64,000 nucleotides of DNA. It comes from Absidia repens (lineage: Eukaryota; Mucoromycota; Mucoromycetes; Mucorales; Cunninghamellaceae). Positions 12,761 through 24,063 of the stretch are shown in pieces. The position numbers and the translations under genes were made by a program. The stretch's first letter is position 1, and every line of letters begins with the position of its first letter. Under the pieces are notes generated by a model that ran no database searches, had not been told where the DNA came from, and was given only the letters and a program-made list of their open reading frames with translations. The stretch is from assembly GCA_002105175.1 (NCBI GenBank), contig MCGE01000010.1, positions 1,426,001-1,490,000 of the forward strand. The letters are read 5' to 3'.

Positions 12761-13696
12761 CTAATATTTTTTGTCTTTGTCTTGTTGCTTGAGCCACGTC
12801 GTGTAGTTTGAGTAAAGCGGATGTTGTTCCCCAATAACATAAGAGAGGGTGGCCTTTTGGTAGTAGTCAGGATAAAGCGTCAAATTGTCGATGACCGAAT
12901 CCAGGAGATGAGCTTGACCAACCATGGCACCTGGAGGATCTTGCATAGATAACGCCGTGATATGAATATGCAGATGATAATAGCTCGGCTGATAGTGGAT
13001 AAAGCAACGAAGTTGTGGAGGATCGGTGATTATGTCCGAAGTAGCCGCGGATTGTTGTTGTTGTTCCTGAGCAATCTTGATACTGGTAGATTGAATACGT
13101 TCCAGTAAAGGAATATGATTGGTTGTAAGAGATCGTAGACTAGTCAAAGATGGGTTCATCACAATAGCCACCAAATAAAGCGAGTCTGGGTGACCATCCC
13201 ATTTCATATCAGGTAAGATCACAAAGCCATTTTCTTCATGCTTATCATGGTAAAGTACACGATCTACTTCAGCTTTTCCATTGAGGATATTGTGCACCCA
13301 ATCAATACGAGTGGCAGGAATAGAGTTGATATAAGGTCGGGTAACTTCGTCGTAAACGGTGGGGGTTTCCTTGATCAAGTAGCGTTGTTGATCCTCGTAT
13401 TTTCGAATATGCAAATCAGTGGCAGGGTAAATGTACTTGATCTGTGTATCCAAATGCTCTAGACGAATATGACCCAAACCCCAACCATAGATATTGTTTT
13501 CCACCTCATCCGCCAAAGTATCTACATGCTGCCCTAATGTTGGGATGGCGTGATCGTCATACGGTAATTTTTCCAAAGATAATATGCACGCTTGGCCGTC
13601 GACTTGTCCAAGTAAATGAATCATTTTTGTACGAGTGTTGTGAGAGAGAACGCGCTCATATTGAAAGTTTTTCAAAATGGTGGTTAAAGCAGACAT
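12761..13696 (-). CDS. DCS1: scavenger mRNA decapping enzyme DcpS
   Basis: HIT-family pyrophosphatase that hydrolyses m7GpppN and short capped fragments left after 3'-5' mRNA decay. A single uninterrupted exon encodes 311 residues. The histidine triad is YHLHIHI at residues 240-246 (His241, His243, His245). Upstream, WVHNILNGKAE and VLPDMKWDG match the conserved cap-binding region of DcpS, and an N-terminal swapped-dimer domain of normal size is present. It is intronless, unlike most neighbours. It lies head to head with the plus-strand gene starting at 13902, with about 200 nt between starts. Confidence 0.94.
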   Translation of the reverse strand: MSALTTILKNFQYERVLSHNTRTKMIHLLGQVDGQACILSLEKLPYDDHAIPTLGQHVDTLADEVENNIYGWGLGHIRLEHLDTQIKYIYPATDLHIRKYEDQQRYLIKETPTVYDEVTRPYINSIPATRIDWVHNILNGKAEVDRVLYHDKHEENGFVILPDMKWDGHPDSLYLVAIVMNPSLTSLRSLTTNHIPLLERIQSTSIKIAQEQQQQSAATSDIITDPPQLRCFIHYQPSYYHLHIHITALSMQDPPGAMVGQAHLLDSVIDNLTLYPDYYQKATLSYVIGEQHPLYSNYTTWLKQQDKDKKY

Positions 13697-13901
13697 AACA
13701 AAGCGGAGAAGGATAAAGTATATATGATTGTGAGAACGACCAAAAAAAAAAAAAAAAAAAATTTAATAAAAAAATAAACCGGGGATTCAAAAACAGGGTC
13801 CAGCTCGCAACTTGTTTTTTGTGATCAACCTTTTTCTCGTTTTATTATTATTCTTATTAATATTAATATTACTATATTACTATTGGTTCTTTGTCCTAGG
13901 C
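13697..13901. promoter_or_regulatory. shared divergent promoter (DcpS / unknown gene)
   Basis: Only 205 nt separate the two starts. It includes a poly-A run at 13741-13760 and a T-rich segment just before the plus-strand ATG. A bidirectional promoter is inferred from spacing alone. Confidence 0.4.
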
Positions 13902-15411
13902 ATGCCTTTAATGACAACGTACAAAAGCGGTTTCGAACCTAAAGATGCAAGAACTATCAATACATACGAAGACGACGACGACTTTGACGACTTTGATGAT
14001 TGGAGCCTGGAATCAACACCACCGCGACCGAGACGACGGAAAACAGGGACACAGGCCTTGGTGGAATTCCTAAATACAACAAGCCCTGAAGAATTCAGAA
14101 GGGTGCCTCTACCAAAAACAACCCATTCTACACCTATTACAACTACCAGTACCACTACAACAAAGCAACGTACTTCAACACCCTTCTTCCTTCGACGACG
14201 CAACAAGAACAAGACATCTTCCTCATCGTCCATCTTGGCTTCCAATGCCTCTACAGCAGGCTCTTCTTCGACTTCTCTGCATCATCAAGGCGCACCTAAT
14301 ACCATTCATCGCAAGAATTATATCGAAATTATTGCCCATAATCCAACCAGAATACCTCATTATTACGATCCAGGAACTCCCATGCCTACAACTGTTGCTG
14401 CTGCTGCTGCCATTCAGAACTTGGCCTCTGGGAGTAAAATCTCATTGAATGAACCTGTCCTACCCACTCGACGTGAATCAAGTCTATACAGTGCCTCTAT
14501 TCGAAGTATGTCTATCAAATCACCTTCCTCTTCATATCCAAAGATGAACTCAAACCCTCTCAGCCCTGGTAAGTCATTTATCTCTCCTCCTCTTCATAAA
14601 TAAAAATATATCACTCATAGTTTAATAAATATTAGGATCACCGACAAAAGCGAAGGATGAACTCGATCACAACAAGAACGATAATATCAACAAGAAAAAA
14701 AACATGGTGGATGCGATGGTAGCAACATGCGATGGAATGGATGTGATTGAAGCTGGCTTGATCCAACGTCTGAAGCAATGCGAACTCTATGGTATCGACA
14801 AACCCATGGATGTACTCACCGCCCAATTGACCGAGGAACATATTCGTGCACTCAAAGTCTCCTCCATAACAACAGCAGCAGCAATAGCAGAAGCAGCAGC
14901 GGTTGTGCCAACAGCGGATCAGCAGCGACGATCGGTAGGACAAAAGAAAAGATCCCGGCATGCTCAAGTACAGACACTGCCTTGGGATGGTAGTACATCA
15001 ACTAGCATAGCATCCACAACCAACAAGGATACCTTCTCCTCTTCCATAGCAGCAACATCGGCGACGGCGGCGACATCGTCATCATCAACAACAGCAACAG
15101 AGCCAACGGATTCGGCAGTGGAAGAATTACAGCAACAACTAGCACAGGAACGACAAGAACGGCAACGGTTGGAAGCGGCATTGGAATCGACGTGTGACCA
15201 TTTTGAAGTACTCAGTGGGTTGGCTTACAAGAAGCTTCGGGAACTTTGGGAAGAAAAACTACGATGGGAAAATGCCTGTATTGAATTGAACGATAGGCTG
15301 GTCATCATTGGTCAAAACAATGTGGGCGGTGTCCGCCAGGGAGGAAACGTTGGTGGTCCCGTGGATGATCTTTTGACCGAAGATTATCAGCATAGTGATT
15401 TTATTGTGTAG
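13902..15411 (+). CDS. uncharacterised low-complexity and coiled-coil protein
   Basis: Two exons, 13902-14568 and 14636-15411, join in phase (LSP-G-SPTKAK) to give 480 residues. The ATG at 13902 is preferred because the frame upstream is a T-rich translation with no ATG. Features in order: an acidic run DDDDFDDFDD near residue 25; a short conserved-looking motif ALVEFLNTTSPEEFRRV near residues 50-66, of a kind seen near the N terminus of various fungal unknowns; long Ser/Thr-rich disorder; a helical block IEAGLIQRLKQCELYGIDKP; an Ala/Thr-rich linker; and a coiled coil (ELQQQLAQERQERQRLEAAL) leading into a tryptophan-containing helix KLRELWEEKLRWENACIEL. No enzyme domain is seen. A scaffold role is a guess. 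Confidence 0.75.
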
Positions 15412-16067
15412 GATATAGATTTATTTATATTTATATTTCTCTCTTTCTACGTTTTCCCCGCTTATAGTTATTTGAAATAGTTTTGTTATCTCTTGTCATT
15501 TAGTTTTTATCTTTCTCTTTATAGTTTATTTATAGTCATCACATGAATGTGGACCCCTTTTTTTTTTATGTTATCTGGTTGGTGTTGCAAAAAGTCTTAC
15601 ATTTTTCTATTATTGAATAAAAACAAAGTTACATGATGATCGGTTTGTCCAATTGTTGCTAGGTTTAAAAAACCTCATACATGTGTCAAGTTCAGTGTCT
15701 TGTCAGATCTTCCCTCTTTTTCTTATTTTTTTTATTTGTCCTCTCTACTATGTTTACCCCCAATCAATCTCTGTCTCTCTCCACCCCCCAAAAAAATATC
15801 ATTTTAGTTAGTATGTTATTTAAATTGCCGATGCCGAGAGCACTATAATGTCATGTTCATTCGAAATGAAGGTGCCCCGCCAAATCATTTACCAATAAAA
15901 TGCTTCCCCTGCGTCGTCGTTCCCCGTGGGTGTCGGCGGAATTTAAATAACTATAAAATCCATGAATCATCCCTTTTTCCCTCTCTTTCTTCTCTTTATA
16001 TCTCTCAATCACTTGGACATATCCTCTCTTCTCTCACCTTATTTACAGAAACTTATTTATTACTAGT
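15412..16067. other. intergenic, 3' flank and promoter of alanine aminotransferase
   Basis: Transcriptional tail of the upstream gene, then a CT-rich leader before the aminotransferase ATG. A TATA-like AACTATAAAAT sits at about 15949-15959, roughly 110 nt before the ATG, and CT-rich initiator-like sequence follows. Confidence 0.55.
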
Positions 16068-17687
16068 ATGACTGTCGCTGAACATCAAGGTAAAAAAAAA
16101 AAAAAAAAAAAAAGACTTGGTCACCAACCAAGTGGTACACGTGTGTATATTTGCCGCATGTATTGTATTGCCTCATAATCTCACTTCACTCTCTCACTCT
16201 TTCGCTCTTTAGCTCACCCTGGTCAAAAGGTATTGACCCCTGGAACTATGAACAACTACATCAAGAACGTTGAATATGCTGTCCGTGGACGTATTGCCAT
16301 CCGTGCTGAAGAAATCCGGGATGAACTTGATGCTGGCAAAAAATTCCCCTTTGAAAGAGTGGTCAACTGCAACATTGGTAACCCTCAGCAATTAAACCAA
16401 AAGCCAATCACATTTTTCCGTCAGGTAAGTTTCAATAAAAGGGGAGGGGGGGCATGATACGACAAATGACATAACTAGATGAGCTGATTTTTTTTATTGG
16501 GGATCCATCATCTAGGTTGCTTCATTGTGTGAAAACCCTGACTTGTTATCTGATGACAAGGCGCCTCTTGTATCACAACTGTACCCATCTGATGCCATTG
16601 CCCGTGCCAAGCAACTGTTGAAGGATATTGGTCCCAGTATTGGTGCCTACTCCATTCTCAAGGTGTGCCCGCCATCCGACGTACCGTCGCCAAATTTTTG
16701 GAACAACGCGATGACTCTGTCCCTGCCAACATGAACCATATCTTTTTAACGCAAGGGGCCTCATCCGGTGTGCAAACCATGTTATCCATGCTGACGCAAT
16801 CCAGTGACACTGGTATTATGATCCCTATTCCTCAATACCCTCTGTATTCCGCCACACTTTCTTTGGTCGGTGCTACTGCTGTGCCTTACTACTTGGACGA
16901 ACAACAACAATGGGGATTGGATGTTAATCAACTTACACAAACGGTGACGGAAGCAAGAAAGAACGGAACGGATGTGCGTGCATTGGCTATCATCAACCCA
17001 GGAAACCCTACCGGCCAGTGTTTGACCAAGGCCAACTTGACGGATATCTTGACTTTCTGTTACGATCAACAACTGGTGCTCTTAGCCGATGAAGTCTACC
17101 AAACCAATATCTATACCCAAGCACGTCCCTTCATCAGTTTCCGCAAGGCGTTATTGGATCATCCTATCGAGCATGTCAAGAACCACGTCGAATTGGTTTC
17201 CTTCCACTCCATCTCCAAGGGCATGGTTGGCGAATGTGGTCGTCGTGGTGGTTACTTCGAATGTATCAACTTGAACCAAGACATTCTCGATCAAATTTAC
17301 AAGATGGCCTCCGTGTCTCTGTGTCCCAACATCCATGGACAAATCTTGGTGGATCTCATGTGCCATCCTCCTCAAGAAAACGATCCTTCCTACCCTATCT
17401 ACCACAAGGAAGTCAGTGGCATCTATGAATCCTTGAAACGACGCGCTCAAAAGTTGGAAGCCGCTTTCAACGCCATGGAAGGTGTCTCATGCCAACCCGC
17501 TCAAGGCTCCATGTATCTCTTCCCTACCATCACTTTGCCCAAGAAAGCCATTCAACATGCTGAACAATTGGGTCTTGCTGCTGATGCGTATTATTCCGAA
17601 CAAATGTTGGAAGCTACTGGTGTCTGTGTCGTACCAGGTAACCGAATAAAAAAAAAAAAGGAGGAAGCATTTTCATTGGTTGAACCG

Positions 17688-17720
<33 letters not shown>

Positions 17721-17908
17721 CAGCAACAATTGTACTAACCCTTTGAGTTTTTTTTTTTTTTTTTTTTTGGATAGGCTCTGGTTTCGGTCAAGTGGATGGG
17801 ACCTACCATTTTAGATCTACCTTTTTGCCGGAAGAACACTTGTTTGATGCCTTCTGCTCCAACATCGAAGCCTTCCATGCAAGCTTTTTGAAGAAATATC
17901 AAGATTAG
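16068..17908 (+). pseudogene. ALT1: alanine aminotransferase, intact except for a 1-nt frameshift
   Basis: PLP-dependent glutamate-pyruvate transaminase. Exons 16068-16089, 16213-16424, 16516-17637 and 17775-17908 encode about 496 residues if one missing base is allowed for. At 16649-16656 the frame changes: the text reads IGAYS and then shifts by one, after which QGVPAIRRTVAKFLEQRD resumes in another frame. No intron fits there, so one base (probably a C) is missing. The rest is complete: NPGNPTGQ, DEVYQ, the PLP lysine in SFHSISKGMVGECGRRGGYFE, and the C-terminal GTYHFRSTFLPEE. Such good conservation on both sides makes a sequencing or assembly indel more likely than a dead gene. The last intron (17638-17774) holds two poly-T tracts. 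Confidence 0.9.
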
Positions 17909-18599
17909 ATTTGTAGAATAGTTTATTGAAGTGTTTAGTTTATCAGTTTTTTTATATGTATATGTTGTTTATATTTTTTGACCACTGGGATGAATAAATT
18001 TGGTGGGAGTTACTTTTTTTTTATATATATTATTACTACAAAACATGCTGTCTTCTCTGTCTTTGTCTTCCTTTTTTTCCGTTTTCTTCCTTGACTCATT
18101 ATTGTTGATTGACAATCATAATATGTAGTGCATTGGTTTTTTAGATCTCCCTTTTAAAAAAAATTACTCACTTGAACGTACAACAACCGTGCCTGGATCG
18201 GATCACCTTGACAGCAATCTAAACTCAGTTCGATGGGAACCTGGGGTAGGTTTCATCTGGAAGAATCATACCAAATGACACCTCCATTTTATAAAAGGTT
18301 TAAATCCATCTTGCCGTATTCAAAATGAAAAAATTTCTGGGGGGTGGGGCCGTGTGTTTTTTGACACTTGACGTTTTAACAAAAGGAATAGGGATCGTCA
18401 TGAATCTTTCTTTACTGATGAAATGGACTCCAGACGAGTTAGTGTGGGTGTGTGTATCGGGGGGGAGGGTACGCTGGGGAATCTATTATACAATCATTTA
18501 CAGAACCGCAAGTGACGATAGCAATAAAATAAATAAATAAAAAGGTACAATTTACCATGAACCAAATCAGCTTGACATCAATTGTGGCTCCAATATATG
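17909..18599. other. 3' flank of alanine aminotransferase, no gene seen
   Basis: AT-rich sequence with T runs and a GT-rich patch near 18445-18480. Short ORFs here have no coding character. Confidence 0.55.
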
Positions 18600-18960
18600 A
18601 GACTTTTAACTTGTGTAATATGAATGAGGAGAAGAACCTTCCACTCGCTCATAAATATTTAACCGAGTGGGGTGTTTACACTCCGCTCACATGAGTTTAA
18701 TTTTTCACTCCCATCGTTTTTTTTTTTTTTTTTTTTCTTAGAACATTGACTCCATTGAGGTTTTGGCCATCTTGGATTAGTCTTAGAATGTGTATCAGGG
18801 GCATTTTGAAAACTACAATACAGATATGCATGGGGAAACCCATTCATTTTGGATTCGCGATTTGGGCGCCACTACCTTTAGATTAGCTTTCATCAGGAGA
18901 GCGCTATGGAAACCCTTGATTAGTTTAGTTTATTGTCAGTTTTGTCCTAGTTTATGTCTA
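18600..18960 (-). repeat. dispersed repeat family, copy 1 (inverted)
   Basis: Read on the minus strand this matches the copy at 44.1-44.5 kb. Shared blocks include AATCCAAAATGAA, GGTTTCCCCATGCA, TTTTCAAAATGCCCCTGAT and ACTAATCCAAGAT, then a poly-A stretch (18717-18737 as T), CATGTGAGCGGAGTGTAAA and TATTTATGAGCGAGTGG. The last block is also found at 20590 beyond the poly-A of copy 2. Confidence 0.75.
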
Positions 18961-19559
18961 CAATCTTAACAAAGTACTATATGTCTCTTGTCTTTTCACC
19001 ATTAGTCTCTCTCTATCTCTTATATCTTTTACATACTATAAAGCCCTTTTTACCTCATCCCCTCCCTTTTAAATCAGTGCGTTGACCATCCTAGTTGATG
19101 GTGATGTTTATGCTTCAATAAATATTGGCCCTTTTTTTATTCTCATGTTGTTTACATCTTTTGTATTATTGGAGTAGTATGGTAATGATAACTTGCTTCA
19201 TATTAGATGATTGAGTCCAGTGACAAAACAAAAAGCCAAGCGGTTAGGATTAAATATGGCAGTTGCAAAGTTAGGATGGAACTAGCATGGATTAAGTGCT
19301 CAAATCTTGTCCTATATGATAGGACATTAGGTGAGGGATAGTTAGACAGGACAAATATACCGTCATAAGCAGTAGGTTTGGAGACAGAGGGATGGCATGT
19401 GGCAAAATGGCATCCTTATTGCCAGGTATCACAAACGGGGGGGTTGATAGAATTAGATACTCCTACCATTTTTTCGCATTAGTAAGGGATCCACTTGGGC
19501 TCGCATTGTATGCAGTACAAAGGCTACGCAGTTGACACTGTATATTTTAATTAATATGA
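18961..19559. other. gene-free AT-rich DNA between repeat copies
   Basis: No ORF with coding character. Part of it may be more diverged repeat sequence (short GGACA/TGTCC motifs around 19310-19350). Confidence 0.4.
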
Positions 19560-20640
19560 TTGGTATAGGAGAAGGGGGAGGGTACGTTTCATATTAGGTG
19601 AACTAGAAATATCAACCAGTCGCATGGCCTCAAGCATTGGAACAAGTACTCATAGATAAACAAGAAAACAGTATAAACTACTTCTATCGCGACGGTCACA
19701 AGCGCAGAACAGCTTAAATTCATTCCTGTGATTGATTGAATATGAATATGATAATATTGGATAGTAAACGATGTAAACTTAGAGTCTGGGTCTTTTAGGG
19801 GAATAGTAGCAATGGTGGGTGAACCAAAAGACAAGTGTTTGGCACGTCAGTCTCAAAACAGATTCAATAGAAAGATCATTCACTATATTATGAGTTAGAG
19901 GACAGCTAATAAAAAATATACTTTTTTGAAGCATATTGTTGGATACTAAACTGAAGGTGAAGGGTTAATTGTAAGAAGAGATTTAATGGATGGATCTATT
20001 GGTGGAATCATGAGGGCTGCTATTGTGAAATTTGAAGAATAGTCAGCATTAAACTAATGGGACAATTGTAAAATGAGAATAAGTATACCGTACTGTACTG
20101 TACAAGGCATGAGAAAAGTTAAAAGATACCGTTTATTAAAACATAACAATAGTCAATACTAATCAAAAAGGGAGATGTCAACAAACAAAGGATCTTTTAT
20201 TTTAAATATGAGAGGGACAAATAGAGACAAATTTCATTGAAGCAAGTAAAAAGAGGCATATTTTATTCAAATGTGGATACAAACTATACTAAACTAAGCT
20301 AATGAAGGCGCTAAAAGCCATCTGAAGGTGGCCCTAAATCCTACATCCAAAATGAAAGGGTTTCTCCATGCATCTTGTAATCCCTGAGCTGAAACCCTTT
20401 TTAAACTAGTCCTGACGCTAATCTAAGGTCATCATAACCTCATGACGGTTCAATGAGGGCAAAAAAAAAAAAAAAAAAAAAAAAAACGAAAGAAAGAGAG
20501 CGAAATAATAAGAGGGAGAATCCAAAAATTCCACGTGGTCGGCATTTGAAATGTTTTTGTCCTCTTGGGAAGGAAATTCGGTTCATACATATTTATGAGC
20601 GAGTGGTAAAATTAGCAAATCCATCAATTTTTACAAAAAA
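19560..20640 (+). repeat. dispersed repeat family, copy 2 (long)
   Basis: About 1 kb. It shares extended similarity with 57120-58000 in the same orientation. Common landmarks: TTTCATATTA-GTGA-CTAGAA at the left, GGATCTATTGG-GGAAT, CAAGGCATGAGAAAA, TTTTATTCA, ATCCAAAATGAAAGGGTTTC, TCCATGCATCTT, CCCTGAGCTGAAACCC and TTTTAAACTAGT, then a poly-A tract (20461-20486) and ATTTGAAATGTTT. No ORF of note, so it looks non-coding or non-autonomous. Confidence 0.75.
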
Positions 20641-20912
20641 ATAATTTGGGCTTTGATAATACATGAGAATATTTTAGTTGGCTAAAAATGCTACCATCAC
20701 TTCGACTTGAGATTAGGTATTCTAATTATTAGCTCTTTTTATTGACTGCTTAAATTTGGTTATTTTCGCCAGTAGAAAAGTAGTGGCTTTGATTTTTTTC
20801 ATTGCCAGACAAAAAAAATTTTAGCACCAGTATATTTTTACAAGCATCCATTGTTTTTTTGTTTTTCTGTTCTTTCTCTTTCTCTCACTTAATTTTTTGT
20901 GTATCTAATAAA

Positions 20913-21358
20913 ATGGCCCCCGTCAAGTCCACCTCTGCTGTCAAGAAGTCCAAGTTCGTTATCGACTGCTCTGCTCCTGCCAACGACAAGATCTTTGACG
21001 TTGCTGCCTTCGTAAGTAACTAACTTTAGTGGCGTCGTAGCCCCCCTTTTTATGTTTATTTACTCATCTTTTTTTTTTTCATCTACACAAATAGGAAAAG
21101 TACCTTCACGATCGTGTCAAGGTGGATGGCCGTACCAACAACTTGGGTGAATCTGTGACCATCACTCGTGCTGATAACAAGATTGTTGTTGTTGCCAACA
21201 TTGCTTTCTCCAAGCGTTACCTCAAGTACTTGACCAAGAAGTTCTTGAAGAAGAACCAAATCCGTGACTGGCTCCGTGTCATTGCTACTGATAAGCAAAC
21301 CTTCGAACTCCGTTACTTCAACATTGCCAACGACGAAGAAGAAGCCGACGAAGAATAG
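20913..21358 (+). CDS. RPL22: 60S ribosomal protein eL22
   Basis: Structural protein of the large ribosomal subunit. Two exons, 20913-21011 and 21095-21358, join in phase 0 (DVAAF / EKYLHDRV) to give 120 residues, the usual length. Diagnostic text is [54 protein letters not shown], and the acidic C-terminal tail NDEEEADEE. The intron early in the coding region is common in ribosomal protein genes. Codon use is biased to C-ending optimal codons, as expected for high expression. Confidence 0.97.
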
Positions 21359-22065
21359 ATATAGTGTTTATTTATCCTCACATCACACATTTGTAGTTAG
21401 CTATCCCTATTTTTTGCTTTTGTTTTTTGGGTGAGACGAGAACGAACCCATGGGCTTAAAATAAATTTTTTTGCTCACAAATCACAATCTCTGAAGATTC
21501 TATATGACGATCGACAGACGACGAACGACGAAACGACTAAATTATTTTTAAGGTGTGTGTTTGTGTATGGGTGTGATAAGGGATGATAAGGGTGGTCGTA
21601 TGGTTTGAAAGTCCGGTGTGTAAGAGTGATATCAGAAAAGTGCCTGTGTGTGTGTGTGGGAATGGCATACAACATGGATGATTGCTCCAATGGTAATTTA
21701 TTACCTTCTGTGTCTCCTGTTTGTGCTAGAAAAGAATTCATCATTGTTATATGCAAAATGCTATGATAAGCTGCGCTATGATATGATTTATCGAACCCAA
21801 TATTAAAAAAAAATGAAAATGAAAATGAAGAATGCTTGTGTTGAAGGGGTGGGGGAGGATTGTGATTCTTTTTTCTGATACAATGGGCAAAAACCCGGTA
21901 AAGTACAGACCCTTTATTTGGAAATTCGAGCTCCGGTCGTGGTCTTCCTATTGTAAAACTTTGATCCCGTTTTTCCACCTCCTTTTTTTTTATTTTGCTT
22001 TTTCTTCTAATATTTTTTATTCTTGACTTCCATTACAATATTCTTTTTATATACTAATCACACAA
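21359..22065. other. intergenic between RPL22 and the membrane protein gene
   Basis: 3' flank of RPL22, a GT-rich microsatellite (21553-21580 and 21641-21658), then a T-rich leader with TATA-like TTTTTATATACTAA at about 22043-22056 before the next ATG. A 167-codon minus-strand ORF here is rich in repeats and lacks coding signs. Confidence 0.5.
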
Positions 22066-23151
22066 ATGAAGCGTCTTGTCGTTTGGCAATTCTCTTTATA
22101 TGTTGTGCTTGGTTTTCTCGCCGTCTTGACTTGCCCTGTGCATGCTGGAACTGGAACTACTATCGAGGCTAATACCGACAATGAACAACATCACACCAAA
22201 AGCAATGAAACATTCCCTCCGCCATCAACCTCGACTAGTAGACCTGGCAATGCAATGGAAACTGTCTTTGTACCAGCATCATCTTCCAACGTCAATCAAC
22301 AGTCTCAAAAGCAACAGCAGCAACAACATTCAAACATGACGAGCAGCGACGAGGATAGTTTGGAAGCGCAACTCAAAGACGACCAAATAGCCCTGAAACG
22401 AATGGTACTGATTCTTTCGCTTGTTGGAGGTCTCGGTGCTGTGGCCGTGATTACAACCATTGTGATATTTACCAAAATGCGCAGACGAAAAAAACGACGC
22501 ATAACGAACAAAACCAACTCGTCATCTAATGATCAGTATCATCACAACAAATCATCCACTCATAGGCATACGCACCGTCATCACCATCACTATCGTCGAG
22601 ATAACAACAATAACAATAACAACGACAACAACAATAACAATACTACAGCGAATACTGGAATTGACGTAACTCCATCAACACGTCCAACAATTACCAATGA
22701 TACAACCACGCCATCATCTCTCCGCTTAACGCCCCAACCATCGGCTCCACCACCATCATCTCACGCCGCCACTATGGCACCACCACCATCATGTCACCAT
22801 CGACGGTTTATTACCATGTCATCACAGCAACAACCATCCTCCACCACACCAGAGCCATCAGCACCGACAGCAAAGGAATTGGAGAACTGCAGCATCAACA
22901 ATCACAACCAAACAACAGCTGACTCATGTATGTTATGTCATCATCATTCCTCCATGGATCAGGAGCAGCATCCGTCTGGCTTGAATACCATAGCAATGAC
23001 GACGACGACGACAACGACAACCACGCCTCCTGAATTACCACCACCAGCTTATACACCCAGTGCCCCTCCTTTGTATCATGGCAATCATCCACTTGGATCG
23101 CATTCACAACAACAGCAATGGCAATTGGCACGCCGGCATTCCCAAAGTTAG
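22066..23151 (+). CDS. type I single-pass membrane protein with PSAP and PPxY motifs
   Basis: Single exon, 361 residues. Residues 1-27 are a signal peptide (MKRLVVWQFSLYVVLGFLAV, ending CPVHA). Residues 28-112 are a Ser/Thr/Gln-rich ectodomain with N-glycosylation sequons at N47, N90 and others. A transmembrane helix covers about 113-136 and is followed by a basic stop-transfer cluster KMRRRKKRR. The long cytosolic tail is His/Asn/Thr/Pro-rich. It holds three PSAP motifs (225-228, 264-267, 331-334) and one PPAY (326-329), the last two almost adjacent near the C terminus. PSAP binds the UEV domain of TSG101/Vps23 and PPxY binds WW domains of NEDD4/Rsp5 ligases in known systems. A role as a sorting adaptor or regulated cargo is inferred. 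No named family is recognised. Confidence 0.8.
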   Translation: MKRLVVWQFSLYVVLGFLAVLTCPVHAGTGTTIEANTDNEQHHTKSNETFPPPSTSTSRPGNAMETVFVPASSSNVNQQSQKQQQQQHSNMTSSDEDSLEAQLKDDQIALKRMVLILSLVGGLGAVAVITTIVIFTKMRRRKKRRITNKTNSSSNDQYHHNKSSTHRHTHRHHHHYRRDNNNNNNNDNNNNNTTANTGIDVTPSTRPTITNDTTTPSSLRLTPQPSAPPPSSHAATMAPPPSCHHRRFITMSSQQQPSSTTPEPSAPTAKELENCSINNHNQTTADSCMLCHHHSSMDQEQHPSGLNTIAMTTTTTTTTTPPELPPPAYTPSAPPLYHGNHPLGSHSQQQQWQLARRHSQS

Positions 23152-24063
23152 TCTTAATTTTTAGTATATTTAGTTCGGTTTAGTAATCCCCTTTTATTTT
23201 TATTTATTTTGTACAATTGCCTATTTTTATCGTATACCCTTCTTTTATCATTATTATTATTATTATTACTATTCCCATCCCATTTTTATATATTACCCTC
23301 CCATTCACTCTTTCTCTTTCTCTTTCTCTTTCTCACACACATACACACACAATTTCTCTCTTTTCTCCTTATTCCTATAGTGTAGCCTCTCCTTTTATTC
23401 CTTTTTTTTTTGGCTAGTCTTTATACTATATGTAAAATTCAACCCTACAAAATAAAAATCCCAATTACTTTCTCATACATTCATATAGCCCCTTCACTTA
23501 TTCTGTGTGATGTCTGAATTTTTTTTTTCTATGTTTGATTGTTCTCCTTAATTGGATGGATGGTCTCGACCTTGACTCCTTTTGATTTTTTTTCACTTTA
23601 GCTATTTCATTCCAACATGATGCCCGTATAAATTTATTAAAAACGTGTTTATATGTAGGTGTAAAAAAGAATAAGTGAATAAATCCCTTTTGGCATTACC
23701 AGAATCACTCTCTCTCCTTCATCATCCTTCAACCTACCACAATCAACCTCCTCCAGGATCTGCCCCCCCCTTTTTCTTTTGTTACTGCAGTGCACTTTCT
23801 TGGGTGATGATCTGGGGGGAGGGGGGATAAGCTACTATGATAGGGAATCATTTTACTCATAGGATGATCATACCACTGTTTTGTCTGTCATATAGGGTGC
23901 CTAAATAGGCTACGAAAAGGTGGTAGTTCCTTTTTTTTTTCATAACAATATATATAATATATAAAGGGACTCTGTTTTTCTATTTTCTTGAGCTTGCCCT
24001 TATTTTTATTTTTTTTTTCTCTCTCTCTCTCTTCCTTTATATATTTGAATTTTGGATATTATA
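23152..24063. promoter_or_regulatory. 3' flank and TATA-containing promoter of the defensin-like gene
   Basis: T/C-rich flank with CTTT and CA microsatellites around 23303-23352. At 23947-23962 there is a strong TATA-like element (ATATATAATATATAAA), followed by a (CT)n initiator-like tract at 24020-24032. The ATG is at 24064. This spacing suits a regulated, TATA-dependent promoter. Confidence 0.6.

Noticed and set aside
13880..14245. 121-codon minus-strand ORF rich in Val and Ser
   Set aside because: Mirror of the Ser/Thr/Asp-rich plus-strand exon starting at 13902.
21475..21978. 167-codon minus-strand ORF after RPL22
   Set aside because: Built from GT/CA-rich low-complexity DNA between two plus-strand genes; no recognisable protein content.
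23303..23352. Possible CRISPR-like or tandem coding repeat
   Set aside because: It is simple CTTT and CA microsatellite DNA in a eukaryotic flank.
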